A DNA stretch of 48,658 bases, from the NCBI RefSeq assembly GCF_004348545.1, contig NZ_SMKL01000043.1:1-48658 (forward strand), read 5' to 3'. The stretch comes from Jiangella ureilytica (lineage in GTDB: Bacteria > Actinomycetota > Actinomycetes > Jiangellales > Jiangellaceae). This document shows, one piece after another, positions 35,521 through 44,848 of this stretch. A program made the translations under genes and the position numbers. The notes below the pieces were generated by a model that was not told the DNA's origin, did no database searches, and worked only from the letters and a program-made list of their open reading frames with translations. Each line of letters begins with the position of its first letter. Position 1 is the stretch's first letter.

Positions 35521-36290
35521 CCACTCCGACGATCGTGATCCACCGCGACACCGACGTGCTCGTGCAGGCCGTGGCGGCCCGCCTCATCACGCGGCTCGTC
35601 GACGCGCAGGCCACCCACGGCGACGCGTCCCTCGTGCTCACCGGCGGCACGGCGGGCATCGCGACACTGCGCGCGGTGGCGGCCTCGCCGGCCTGCGCGG
35701 CCGTCGACTGGTCGTCGCTGTCGATCTGGTGGGGCGACGAGCGGTTCCTGCCCACCGGCGACGCGGAGCGCAACGAGACGCAGGCCCGCGAGGCGCTGCT
35801 CGACCACGTCCCCGTCGACCCGTCGCGGGTGTTCGCGATGCCGGCCCGCTCCGGTGACCTGACGCCCGAGGACGCGGCCGCGCAGTATGCGGAGACTCTG
35901 GCGCGCGAGACCGAGAAGCGGGCGCACTCGGGAGCACCGGCCTTCGACGTCCTGCTGCTGGGCGTCGGCCCCGACGGCCACGTCGCGTCGCTCTTCCCCG
36001 AACACCCCGCCCTGCACGACGACCGCGCTGTCGTCGGCGTGCGCGGCGCCCCCAAGCCGCCGCCGGAGCGGGTCAGCCTCAGCATGCCGGTCATCCGCTC
36101 CGCCGACGAGGTCTGGCTCGTGGTGGCGGGCGCCGACAAGGCCCCGGCGGTGCGCATGGCGCTCGGCGGGTCCGGCCCCGTTCAGATCCCGGCGGCCGGC
36201 GCCCAGGGCCGGCGAGCGACCCGCTGGCTGCTCGACCGGACGGCCGCGGCGGAGCTTCCGCCCGGCCTGGGCCGTCTCTCGTCGCCCTGA
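35517..36290 (+). CDS. pgl: 6-phosphogluconolactonase
   Basis: This 257-aa enzyme hydrolyses 6-phosphogluconolactone, the product of Zwf. SLVLTGGTAGIATL (about residue 38 on), IWWGDERFLP and LLGVGPDGHVASLFPEH are the diagnostic motifs of the DevB-type family. It overlaps the opcA stop by 4 bp. It is the last enzyme gene of the operon. Confidence 0.95.
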   Translation: MTTPTIVIHRDTDVLVQAVAARLITRLVDAQATHGDASLVLTGGTAGIATLRAVAASPACAAVDWSSLSIWWGDERFLPTGDAERNETQAREALLDHVPVDPSRVFAMPARSGDLTPEDAAAQYAETLARETEKRAHSGAPAFDVLLLGVGPDGHVASLFPEHPALHDDRAVVGVRGAPKPPPERVSLSMPVIRSADEVWLVVAGADKAPAVRMALGGSGPVQIPAAGAQGRRATRWLLDRTAAAELPPGLGRLSSP

Positions 36291-36316
36291 GCTGCATTGA
36301 CCGGAAGGTGACGCGC

Positions 36317-36343
36317 CCGGGAAGGGACGCCTATCCTTCCCGG
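36317..36343. promoter_or_regulatory. 9-bp inverted repeat overlapping the promoter and start of the 58-aa gene
   Basis: CCGGGAAGG and CCTTCCCGG pair perfectly across 9 bases. TATCCT (36332-36337), a likely -10 hexamer, overlaps the right arm and lies 7 bases before ATG 36345. As DNA this could be an operator; as RNA it could only affect read-through transcripts from pgl. Confidence 0.5.
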
Positions 36344-36344
36344 C

Positions 36345-36521
36345 ATGGCGTCGGTGAAGGCGAAGAAGAAGTGCTGCCGCGATCGGCCGCGGTGCAAGGT
36401 GTGCCCGGTCGTGCTCATGCGGCTGGCCGACGCCGGCCTGCTCGAGCGGAAGAGCAAGCGGAGGTACTCGTTCGACGCGAAGCCCCCGAAGGCCGCCGTC
36501 GCCCAGGCCCGCGCCGCCTGA
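36345..36521 (+). CDS. 58-aa cysteine-rich, lysine/arginine-rich small protein
   Basis: This very basic protein begins with a lysine run, followed by KKCCRDRPRCKVCPVVLMRL. Its four cysteines fit a small zinc-binding or redox knuckle. The C-terminal half is an amphipathic basic helix. Similar short proteins occur in other actinomycetes as far as I recall, all uncharacterised. A nucleic-acid-binding role would fit the composition, but this is inference. Its stop abuts the stop of the convergent oxidase gene with no gap. Confidence 0.7.
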   Translation: MASVKAKKKCCRDRPRCKVCPVVLMRLADAGLLERKSKRRYSFDAKPPKAAVAQARAA

Positions 36522-37952
36522 TCACGCCTCGGCGGGAGCGACGGACTGGGGGAACCGGAACCAGTCGCCGGGGTCGTAGCGGCGTTTGACCGCCCGCAGC
36601 CGCGCCAGGTTGGTGCCGTGGTAAGCCGCCGCCCAGTCCTCCAGGCCGGGAGCGGGAAAGTTCGTGTAGGCGCCGCCGGCCCCCCACGGATGCAGCACGT
36701 CCCAGGTGCCGGCGAGCCAGGTCTGCGCCGCCGAGCGGACCTGCGGCGTCGGGTCGTCGGCGACGGTGGTGACGTCGAGCAGGAACGACTCCTCGCGGTG
36801 CGCGAACGCGGTGGCATCGACGGGCACGCGATCGTAGGCGCCGCCCCAGGCGAAGAAGGTGCACTCGCGGGCGTAGCCGGGCATCCGGTCGGTGAGCAGC
36901 CGCTCCACCAGGGCTGACACCGCCGGGGACGGCAAGGCCTGCCGGAAGAACTCCGACCGGCCGGCCTTGAGGTCGGTGGGCACGGCCCCCGGCGGCAGGT
37001 CCGACCCGAGCAGGTTGAGCCGGCGTACGGCCGGCAGGTACGGGCCCTGCTCGTGGAACACCCACGTCGGCTCCGCCTCGACCGCGTCGAGGATGTTCGC
37101 CAGCAGCCCGGTCGTGGCCTGCGCGTCCGCGTCGAGCACCATCCCGAACAGGCTCACCTCGGGCGCCGTGCGCCGGTCGCCGGGCACGACCAGGCGCAGC
37201 TCGGGGACGACCTCGTCCGGCGCCTGCGGCGCCCACGCCTGCCACGCGCCGATGACCGCGGCGGCGTGCTCGTAGGGCCACGTCAGGTGGAACGCGGACG
37301 TGGTCGCCGGCGTCGGAACGGTCTCGAGGACGAGGCTGGTGACGACGCCGAACTGCCCGCCGCCGGAGCCCCGCAGCGCCCAGAGCAGGTCGGCGTCGTG
37401 GGCCTCGTCGCACCAGACCAGGCGCCCGTCGGCCAGCACCACCTCGGCCGCGACCAGACGGTCACTGGCCAGCCCGTGGGCCCGGCCGAGGAACCCCAGG
37501 CCGCCGCCGAGCACGTGACCGGCGACACCCACCGTCGGGCAGGTGCCCATCGGAACGGTCCGGCCGTGGGGCTCCAGCGTGTCGTAGAGCGGTCCGAGCC
37601 GCACGCCCGCGCCGACGGTGACGCGCCCGTCCGCGACCTCGATCCGGTCCATCGGCGTGACGTCGACCAGCAGCCCGGAGGTCGACGACCGGCCCGCGTA
37701 GCAGTGCCCGCCGCTGCGCGGCACCGTGGCGACGCCGTGCTCACGCCCGAACGCGATCGCCGCCGCGACGTCGGCGCCGTCGGCGGCCCGGACGATGCCG
37801 ACCGGCCGCTGGTCGACCGGCTGCAGCCGCGCCGGGTGCCGGGCGGACTCGTAGGCCGCGGAGCCGGGGAGCAGCAACGTGCCCGTGAGGGCTGCCTCGA
37901 GACGTTCCCACGCCGCCGCAGGTGCGGACGGGACGGTGGTCGGTTCACGCAT
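36522..37952 (-). CDS. FAD-binding oxidoreductase with BBE domain
   Basis: This 476-aa flavoprotein is of the berberine-bridge-enzyme type. The FAD domain has PRSGGHCYAG, with the histidine that usually carries the 8-alpha bond. GTCPTVGVAGHVLGGGLG has the cysteine used for the second covalent link to FAD. The C-terminal BBE tail YTNFPAPG through LARLRAVKRRYDPGDWFRFP is complete. Such oxidases act on sugars, oligosaccharides or secondary metabolites. No secretion signal is seen, so it should be cytosolic. It is divergent from the regulator at 38036, with an operator-like palindrome between them. Confidence 0.9.
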   Translation of the reverse strand: MREPTTVPSAPAAAWERLEAALTGTLLLPGSAAYESARHPARLQPVDQRPVGIVRAADGADVAAAIAFGREHGVATVPRSGGHCYAGRSSTSGLLVDVTPMDRIEVADGRVTVGAGVRLGPLYDTLEPHGRTVPMGTCPTVGVAGHVLGGGLGFLGRAHGLASDRLVAAEVVLADGRLVWCDEAHDADLLWALRGSGGGQFGVVTSLVLETVPTPATTSAFHLTWPYEHAAAVIGAWQAWAPQAPDEVVPELRLVVPGDRRTAPEVSLFGMVLDADAQATTGLLANILDAVEAEPTWVFHEQGPYLPAVRRLNLLGSDLPPGAVPTDLKAGRSEFFRQALPSPAVSALVERLLTDRMPGYARECTFFAWGGAYDRVPVDATAFAHREESFLLDVTTVADDPTPQVRSAAQTWLAGTWDVLHPWGAGGAYTNFPAPGLEDWAAAYHGTNLARLRAVKRRYDPGDWFRFPQSVAPAEA

Positions 37953-37992
37953 GGTCGACGACTCTGGCCAAGTCCCCGCGAAAGCGCGAGAC

Positions 37993-38010
37993 TTTTAGCG
38001 TGGACTAAAA
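37993..38010. promoter_or_regulatory. TTTTAG-CTAAAA palindrome in the divergent promoter
   Basis: TTTTAG and CTAAAA are perfect inverted arms around CGTGGA. This is the only AT-rich patch in the 83-base gap between the oxidase and its divergent regulator. It probably overlaps the -10 regions of both. Confidence 0.6.
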
Positions 38011-38035
38011 CCCGGCGGCGGCGGGAGGGGCTCGG

Positions 38036-39001
38036 GTGATCGAGTGGCGCCTGCTGCCCGAGGACGTGGCCCGCATGAGGTTCGCGTTCTCGCCGCTGCT
38101 GGAGCTCGCCTACAGCCTGGTGGCGCTGCGGGCGCCGGACGAGCACACGCTGCACCTGCCCTGGGTGCGGACGACGCGGACGCTGGTCGCCGATCTCGAT
38201 CTCAGCGAGCTGTTCGCGATCGCTCCCGTGCACGGGTTCATCGCCGACTTCATCTCGCCGACGCCGGTCGAGCCGCAGCCCGACATCGCCACCGAGCTCG
38301 AGGCGGTCCGGCGCACCGAGCCGGAGCGCGTCGTCGCCGACCTCGCCGACGTCCCGGACGTTCCGTCGCGGGTGGCCGGCCGGATCCGCGCCGATCCCGC
38401 GGCCGCGCTCGTCCGCATCGCCGACGCGCTCGAGGCGTACTGGGACGCGGCGCTGGCCGAGCATTGGCCTCGCATCCTGCGACTGCTCGAGGCCGACGTC
38501 CTGTGGCGGTCACGACGACTGGCCGACGGCGGGTTCGAGGCGCTGTTCGCGGACCTGCACGAGACGGTCGCCCTCGACGGGAACCGGCTGACCGCGGCCG
38601 ATCCCTTCAACTGGTCCGGGCCCCTGGGCGGCACCGGGCTGACCCTGGTGCCGCACGCGATGGGCTGGCCGCGGGTGCACAAGATGACCGGCCGGAACGA
38701 CCGCTACAAGCCGATGATCGCCTACCCGGTCCGTGGCGTCGCCACCCTCTGGGAGACCACGCCACCGCCGCCGCCCGACGCGCTCGCCGCCCTGATCGGC
38801 CGCACGCGCGCCACGATTCTGACGGCACTCGCCGAACCCACGACGACGACGGCGCTGGCCCGCCGGCTCGGGCTCACCGCCGGCGCCATCAGCCAGCACC
38901 TGACCGTGCTGCGCGCCGCCGGGCTCGTGTCGCGCACCCGCACCACCAGAACGGTGCTCTACCGCAGGACCACCCGCGGCGACGTCCTGACCGACCGATG
39001 A
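38036..39001 (+). CDS. ArsR-type transcriptional regulator with DUF5937 N-terminal domain
   Basis: This is a 321-aa protein. The N-terminal 200 residues (FAFSPLLELAYSLVALRAPDEH and following) match the DUF5937 sensor region. The winged helix is C-terminal, about residues 250-315: RATILTALAEPTTTTALARR and LGLTAGAISQHLTVLRAAGL. GGGAGG precedes the GTG by 8 bases. It likely represses the divergent oxidase gene and itself through the palindrome at 37993. The ligand is unknown. Confidence 0.88.
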   Translation: MIEWRLLPEDVARMRFAFSPLLELAYSLVALRAPDEHTLHLPWVRTTRTLVADLDLSELFAIAPVHGFIADFISPTPVEPQPDIATELEAVRRTEPERVVADLADVPDVPSRVAGRIRADPAAALVRIADALEAYWDAALAEHWPRILRLLEADVLWRSRRLADGGFEALFADLHETVALDGNRLTAADPFNWSGPLGGTGLTLVPHAMGWPRVHKMTGRNDRYKPMIAYPVRGVATLWETTPPPPPDALAALIGRTRATILTALAEPTTTTALARRLGLTAGAISQHLTVLRAAGLVSRTRTTRTVLYRRTTRGDVLTDR

Positions 39002-39013
39002 TCGTCGGAGTGT

Positions 39014-39892
39014 CTACCTGGAGAGGTAGGCGGCCACCTCGGGGTGCTGGAAGTAGTCGGCCCAGGCGGCGGGTGTCAGGCGGAACCGGTCGTCGACGGC
39101 GCCGGTGTCGGCGCCGTGCTCGACCAGCAGCGTCACGACCTCCAGCTCACCCGCGCCGGCCGCATAGTGCAGGGCACCGTCGGCCGGCGCGCCGGCGGCG
39201 ACCAGTGCCCGCACGACGTCCCAGTGGTGCAGGCCGGCGGCCTCGGCCACGAGAGTCGGCCGCACCGCCCCGCCGTCCGCCGTCGCCCGCGCCACCGCGG
39301 GCGCGTCGCCGCGCAGGGCGGCCGCCACCACCGGGTCGCGGCGGTCGGCGTAGGCCCGGTACAGGTCGCGGAGCAGGCAGATCTCCGCCCCGTGGGCCAT
39401 GACCTCACGGTTGACGTGCAGCACCAGCTTCGCCATGGTGTCCTCGGCGTACGCGGCGCCGCGCGGGCCGAGCGGCCGCAGCAACGCCTCGTCGTCCAGC
39501 GCCGCGACGCCCTCGTGCCACAGCCGGTACCCCTCGTCCAACATCGCCAGCGCCCCGGCCGCGTCGCCGGGCAGAGCGGCCGGCCAGTGCCGGGCGTCGT
39601 ACATGTCCGCGTCGGCGGCGTCAGGGTCGAAGAACGCCCGCGCCCGCTTGCCGAGCACGTCGCGGCCGATGTGCACCGCACGCCAGGCGATGGTCGTGAC
39701 CGGCGGGATCGGCGGCTCGGGCTGCAGGAACTCCGGCTCCAGCGCGCCGCCCGGCCCCACCGGTCGCAGGCTCCACGCCCCGTCGACCGGCTCCCACAGG
39801 TATTCGTCGTCGGTCAGGCCGGCCAGCCGGGGCCGGAAATGGAAGGTCCAATAGAACTCGAGCTGCTCGAGCAGGTCCGCACTCCACGTCAT
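39014..39892 (-). CDS. DinB-like domain fused to ankyrin repeats
   Basis: This is a 292-aa protein. Residues about 1-165 form a DinB/YfiT-like four-helix fold, with the typical start SADLLEQLEFYWTFHFRPRL and WEPVDGAWSLRP. Candidate metal histidines are His74 (AVHIGRDVLG) and His161 (LVLHVNREVMAHG). Residues about 180-290 hold three ankyrin-like repeats (LRGDAPAVARATADGG, LHHWDVVRALVAAGAP, LHYAAGAGELEVVTLLVEHG). ATG 39892 is preferred to GTG 39901. DinB-fold enzymes use thiols such as mycothiol as cofactors or substrates. It is divergent from a WYL regulator. Confidence 0.85.
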   Translation of the reverse strand: MTWSADLLEQLEFYWTFHFRPRLAGLTDDEYLWEPVDGAWSLRPVGPGGALEPEFLQPEPPIPPVTTIAWRAVHIGRDVLGKRARAFFDPDAADADMYDARHWPAALPGDAAGALAMLDEGYRLWHEGVAALDDEALLRPLGPRGAAYAEDTMAKLVLHVNREVMAHGAEICLLRDLYRAYADRRDPVVAAALRGDAPAVARATADGGAVRPTLVAEAAGLHHWDVVRALVAAGAPADGALHYAAGAGELEVVTLLVEHGADTGAVDDRFRLTPAAWADYFQHPEVAAYLSR

Positions 39893-39917
39893 ACGGACCA
39901 CCGTAGAGCCCTAATAG

Positions 39918-39930
39918 GACACCGTCTGTC
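39918..39930. promoter_or_regulatory. GACA-N5-TGTC palindrome in a divergent promoter
   Basis: GACACCGTCTGTC lies midway between the DinB-ankyrin gene and the WYL regulator. CATATT just to its right ends 7 bases before GTG 39943 and may be the regulator's -10 element. Confidence 0.45.
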
Positions 39931-39942
39931 ATATTAAGAGGC

Positions 39943-40896
39943 GTGCGCGCCGAACGCCTGGTCCAGATCGTCCTGCTGCTGCAGACGCATGGGCGGCTGA
40001 CGGCGGGTGAGCTGGCCCGGCGGCTCGAGGTCTCGGCCCGGACGGTGCAGCGCGACCTCGACGCGCTCAGCGTGGCCGGCTTCCCCGTCTACGCCGACCG
40101 TGGCCGTGCCGGCGGGTGGTCGCTGGCGGCCGACTACCGCACCCGGCTGACCGGCCTCTCCCCCGCCGAGACCGCCGCATTGTTCGTCGCGTCGACGGCG
40201 CACGTGCTGGCCGACCTGGGCCTCGACGCGGCCGCCGGCACGGCCACCGCCAAGCTGCTGGCGACGGTGCCCGCACACGCCCGCCCGCACGCCGACCTCG
40301 CCCGCGAGCGGGTGCTGGTCGACCACGCCGACTGGCAGGAGCACCGCGAGCCGTCACCATGGCTGCCGCTGCTCCAGCGAGCCGTCTGGGACAGCACCCG
40401 GGTCCGCCTCACGTACGGGAGCGCCACGGACGCCGTCGTCGTCGAGCCGCTGGGACTGGTGGCGAAGAAGCGCGCCTGGTACCTCGTCGCCCGGAAGACC
40501 ACCGACGACGGAGACGGCCTGCGCACCTACCGGCTCGGCCGCATCACCGGCGCCGACGCGACGGACGAGCGCTTCGACCGGCCCGACGGCTTCGACCTCG
40601 CCGAGCACTGGCGCCGGGCCGGCGAGCGGTACTTCGCCGGGCTGCGCCGCTACCCCGTGCGGCTGCGGATCCGCGCTGACGCCGCCACCCGGCTGCGCTG
40701 GGCGCCCAACGCCGTCGTCGACACCGAGACGGCGCCGGACGAGGACGGCTGGGCGGAGGTCGCGATGACGTTCGAGTCGGCCCTCGAGACGAGGATCTAC
40801 CTGCTGGGACTGGCCGGCGCGGTCATCGTGCTCGAGCCGGCGGACCTGCGCGACGACATGCGCCGCGCGGCGGCGGCGTTCCTGGAGCAGAACTGA
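39943..40896 (+). CDS. WYL domain-containing transcriptional regulator
   Basis: This is a 317-aa protein. The winged helix of the DeoR/HTH_11 type is at residues 1-60 (RAERLVQIVLLLQTHGRLTA, ELARRLEVSARTVQRDLDAL). A WYL domain covers about residues 140-210 (VRLTYGSATDAVVVEPLGLV, KKRAWYLVAR, LRTYRLGRI), followed by the WCX extension. WYL proteins bind nucleotides, nucleic acid or other ligands and often govern a neighbouring gene, here probably the DinB-ankyrin gene. The GTG lacks a strong ribosome binding site and may be leaderless. Its stop is one base from the rbpA stop. Confidence 0.9.
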   Translation: MRAERLVQIVLLLQTHGRLTAGELARRLEVSARTVQRDLDALSVAGFPVYADRGRAGGWSLAADYRTRLTGLSPAETAALFVASTAHVLADLGLDAAAGTATAKLLATVPAHARPHADLARERVLVDHADWQEHREPSPWLPLLQRAVWDSTRVRLTYGSATDAVVVEPLGLVAKKRAWYLVARKTTDDGDGLRTYRLGRITGADATDERFDRPDGFDLAEHWRRAGERYFAGLRRYPVRLRIRADAATRLRWAPNAVVDTETAPDEDGWAEVAMTFESALETRIYLLGLAGAVIVLEPADLRDDMRRAAAAFLEQN

Positions 40897-40897
40897 C

Positions 40898-41239
40898 TCA
40901 GAGCGAGCGGCGCTTGCGCAGCGCCTGCAGCGCCTCTTCGAGGATGGCCGCGCCGTCCTCGTCGCTGCGCCGCTCTTTCACGTACGCCAGGTGCGTCTTG
41001 TACGGCTCGGTGCGCGGAGCGGCCGGCGGGTGGTCGCGGTCCTGGCTGGCCGGCAGGCCGCAGCGGATGCAGTCCCAGGACTCGGGGATGACGGCCTCGG
41101 CGGCGAAGCTGGGCGAGCTCTCGTGGCCATGCTCGCAGTAGTACGTGACCCTGCGGCGGGGTGCGGAATCGCCTCGTTCTGCCTCGCCCATGGGCCCGGC
41201 GCCCACCCGGCTGCCACGGATCGCGTTGCCTCCGACCAC
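40898..41239 (-). CDS. rbpA: RNA polymerase-binding protein RbpA
   Basis: This 113-aa actinobacteria-specific factor stabilises RNA polymerase-sigma complexes. The N-terminal tail GGNAIRGSRVGAG is the core-binding arm. The zinc module has TYYCEHGHE and WDCIRCGLPA. The C-terminal RTEPYKTHLAYVKERRSDED is the sigma-interaction domain. The full GTG start is used because the tail motif is conserved, and GGGAGG lies 8 bases upstream. Confidence 0.95.
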   Translation of the reverse strand: MVGGNAIRGSRVGAGPMGEAERGDSAPRRRVTYYCEHGHESSPSFAAEAVIPESWDCIRCGLPASQDRDHPPAAPRTEPYKTHLAYVKERRSDEDGAAILEEALQALRKRRSL

Positions 41240-41260
41240 GGTGCGTCCTCCCTGACGTTG

Positions 41261-41491
41261 CTAGCTGGCGTTCAGCAGGCCGAGCGCGACGATGGCGGCC
41301 GCCCAGACCAGACCCAGGGCGATCGTGAGCCGGTCGAGGTTGCGCTCGGCGACCGAGGAGCCGCCCACCGAGGACGAGACACCGCCGCCGAACATGTCGG
41401 ACAGACCGCCACCCTTGCCCTTGTGCATGAGCACCAGCAGGATCAGCAACGCGCTGGTGATGACCAGCAGGATCGAGAATGCCAGTTCCAC
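41261..41491 (-). CDS. secG: preprotein translocase subunit SecG
   Basis: This 76-aa inner-membrane subunit of the SecYEG channel has two helices, FSILLVITSALLILLVLMH and LTIALGLVWAAAIVALGLL. Between them is the glycine/serine loop GGGLSDMFGGGVSSSVG, typical of the family. The GTG at 41491 gives the normal length. TAGTCT on the minus strand (41552-41557) may be a -10 element of its own promoter. Confidence 0.93.
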   Translation of the reverse strand: MELAFSILLVITSALLILLVLMHKGKGGGLSDMFGGGVSSSVGGSSVAERNLDRLTIALGLVWAAAIVALGLLNAS

Positions 41492-41598
41492 GGTGGTGTG
41501 CCTATGTCCTTCCGGATCGGCGGGCCGGCAGAGCGCCGGCCGCACGGTCCAAGACTACGCGTTCGAGCCTGTCGTGCCGAATGGTACCTCGCCGCCGT

Positions 41599-41651
41599 AC
41601 ATGATCATGTCCCCGCCCCCGGCGGTCGAAACCAGCCCGGTGACGGGGACA
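41599..41651. promoter_or_regulatory. 12-bp perfect palindrome and stem-loop between tpiA and secG
   Basis: ACATGATCATGT (41599-41610) is a perfect palindrome. Overlapping it, TGTCCCCG (41608-41615) pairs exactly with CGGGGACA (41644-41651). The stem has no T run on either strand. It could be an operator, or a read-through-limiting structure after tpiA, which ends at 41667 just upstream on the minus strand. Confidence 0.4.
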
Positions 41652-41666
41652 CGATCGAGGTGGATC

Positions 41667-42452
41667 TCAGGGGTTGCGGTGGTAGCGGGCGATGAGCGCG
41701 AACTCGTCGGCATTGATGCTCGCGCCGCCCACCAGAGCACCGTCGACGTCGGGCTGCTCCATGATCGGCTTGACGTTCGAGGCCTTCACGGAGCCGCCGT
41801 AGAGCACCCGGACCGCCGCGGCGACATCGGCGCTGTACAGCTTCGCCAGCCGCTCGCGGATGGCCGCGGCCATCTCCTGGGCGTCGTCGGGCGTGGCGAC
41901 CTCGCCGGTGCCGATGGCCCAGACCGGCTCGTACGCGACGACGATGCTCGCCGCCTGCTCCGCGCCCAGCCCGTCGAGGCCGCCGTCGAGCTGTGCCAGC
42001 GTGTGCTCGACGTGCCGGCTCTCCTGCCGCACCTCGAGCGGCTCGCCGATGCACAGGATGGGGGTGAGCCCATGCCGGTAGGCGGCCTTGATCTTGGCGG
42101 CGACCTGCTCGTCGGTCTCGGCGTGGTACTGCCGGCGCTCGGAGTGGCCGACGACCGCGTACGTGCAGCCCAGCTTCGCCAGCATGGCCCCGGAGATGTC
42201 GCCGGTGTAGGCGCCGGAGTCGTGCGGCGAGAGGTCCTGGCCGCCGTAGGCGATGTTGTAGCGGTCGGCGTCGATGAGCGTCTGCACCGAGCGGATGTCG
42301 GTGAACGGCGGCAGCACCGCCACCTCGACCTTCTCGAGGTCGTCGTCGTTGAGGGAGAAGGCGAGCTTCTGCACCAGCGCGATGGCCTCGAGGTGGGTGA
42401 GGTTCATCTTCCAGTTGCCGGCCATGAGCGGCCGGCGCGGCGTCGTCGCCAT
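41667..42452 (-). CDS. tpiA: triosephosphate isomerase
   Basis: This 261-aa glycolytic TIM barrel starts with [12 protein letters not shown], containing the substrate lysine. The electrophile histidine is in VVGHSERR. The catalytic glutamate is in [13 protein letters not shown]. The phosphate loop is in [10 protein letters not shown]. Its ATG shares one base with the pgk stop (TGATG), a coupling signal. Confidence 0.96.
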   Translation of the reverse strand: MATTPRRPLMAGNWKMNLTHLEAIALVQKLAFSLNDDDLEKVEVAVLPPFTDIRSVQTLIDADRYNIAYGGQDLSPHDSGAYTGDISGAMLAKLGCTYAVVGHSERRQYHAETDEQVAAKIKAAYRHGLTPILCIGEPLEVRQESRHVEHTLAQLDGGLDGLGAEQAASIVVAYEPVWAIGTGEVATPDDAQEMAAAIRERLAKLYSADVAAAVRVLYGGSVKASNVKPIMEQPDVDGALVGGASINADEFALIARYHRNP

Positions 42453-43642
42453 CAGGACTCCAGTACGGTCAGGCCGGGCAGTTCCTTGCCCTCGAGCAGC
42501 TCGAGCGAGGCGCCACCGCCGGTGGAGATGTGCGTGAACGCGCCCTCGTCGAGATCGAGCCGGCGGACGGCGGCCGCGGAGTCTCCGCCGCCGACGACGC
42601 TGGTGCCCTGGACCTCGGAGACGGCGACAGCGACCTGGCGGGTGCCCTCGGCGAACGGGGCCAGCTCGAACACGCCCATGGGGCCGTTCCAGACCACCGT
42701 CTTGGCGTCGGACAGCTTGCCGCGGAACAGCTCGATGGTGGCGGGGCCGATGTCGAGGCCCTTCTGGTCGGCCGGGATGGCCGACGCCGCCACCACGGCG
42801 GTGGCCGCGTCCTCGCTGATGTCGGCCGCGACGACGACGTCGACCGGCAGCACCAGCTCGACGCCGCGCTCCTCGGCCCGTGAGAGGTAGCCCCGCACGG
42901 TGTCGACCTGGTCGTCCTCGAGCAGCGAGCCGCCGACCTCGTAGCCCTGGGCCTTGAGGAACGTGAACGCCATGCCGCCGCCGATGAGCAGGCGGTCGAC
43001 CTTGTCGAGCAGGTTGTCGATGACGCCCAGCTTGTCGGACACCTTCGAGCCGCCGAGCACCACGACGTACGGGCGCTCGGGGTCGTCGAGGACCTTCGAG
43101 AACGCCTGCACCTCGGCCCGCACCAGCAGGCCGGCCGCGTGCGGCAGCCGCTGCGCCAGGTCGTAGACGCTGGCCTGCTTGCGGTGCACGACGCCGAAGC
43201 CGTCGGACACGAACAGGTCGCCCAGCTCGGCCAGCTCGGCCGCGAAGGCCTGACGCTCGGCGTCGTCCTTGCTGGTCTCGCGCGCGTCGAAGCGCACGTT
43301 CTCGAGCACGGCGACCTCGCCGTCGGCCAGCGCGGCCACCGTCTTCCGCGCGCTCTCGCCGACGACGTCGGTGGCGAACGCGACGTCGGCGCCGAGCAGC
43401 TCGCCGAGCCGCTTGGCCACCGGCGCCAGGGAGTACTGCGGGTCCGGCGCGCCCTTGGGCCGGCCCAGGTGCGCCATGACGACGACCCGGGCGCCCGCGG
43501 CCGTCAGCTGCTGGATGGTCGGCACCGACGCGCGGACCCGGCCGTCGTCGGTGATGGCCTCACCATCGAGCGGGACGTTGAGGTCGGAGCGCAGGAGGAC
43601 CCGCTGACCGCGCAGGTCCCCCAGCTCGTCGATTCCCCTCAT
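42452..43642 (-). CDS. pgk: phosphoglycerate kinase
   Basis: This 396-aa glycolytic kinase has the substrate motif [12 protein letters not shown] near residue 17, then [24 protein letters not shown] is in the hinge region, and [12 protein letters not shown] is the nucleotide-binding end. ATG 43642 follows gap closely, with only 5 bases between the gap stop and this start. Confidence 0.96.
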   Translation of the reverse strand: MRGIDELGDLRGQRVLLRSDLNVPLDGEAITDDGRVRASVPTIQQLTAAGARVVVMAHLGRPKGAPDPQYSLAPVAKRLGELLGADVAFATDVVGESARKTVAALADGEVAVLENVRFDARETSKDDAERQAFAAELAELGDLFVSDGFGVVHRKQASVYDLAQRLPHAAGLLVRAEVQAFSKVLDDPERPYVVVLGGSKVSDKLGVIDNLLDKVDRLLIGGGMAFTFLKAQGYEVGGSLLEDDQVDTVRGYLSRAEERGVELVLPVDVVVAADISEDAATAVVAASAIPADQKGLDIGPATIELFRGKLSDAKTVVWNGPMGVFELAPFAEGTRQVAVAVSEVQGTSVVGGGDSAAAVRRLDLDEGAFTHISTGGGASLELLEGKELPGLTVLES

Positions 43643-43647
43643 CGCGC

Positions 43648-44772
<1,125 letters not shown>

Positions 44773-44807
44773 CTAGTACCCGGCGTGGCACCGCGACCGG
44801 CGCCCGC

Positions 44808-44813
44808 TACCAT
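44808..44813 (+). promoter_or_regulatory. putative -10 element of the nfeD-flotillin pair
   Basis: TACCAT lies 35 bases before GTG 44849, with a GGGGAG ribosome binding site in between. The hexamer is identical to the one before ctaA. Confidence 0.4.
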
Positions 44814-44848
44814 CGGGCCGTCCGCGCGGCCGGCAGGGGGAGCTCTGA

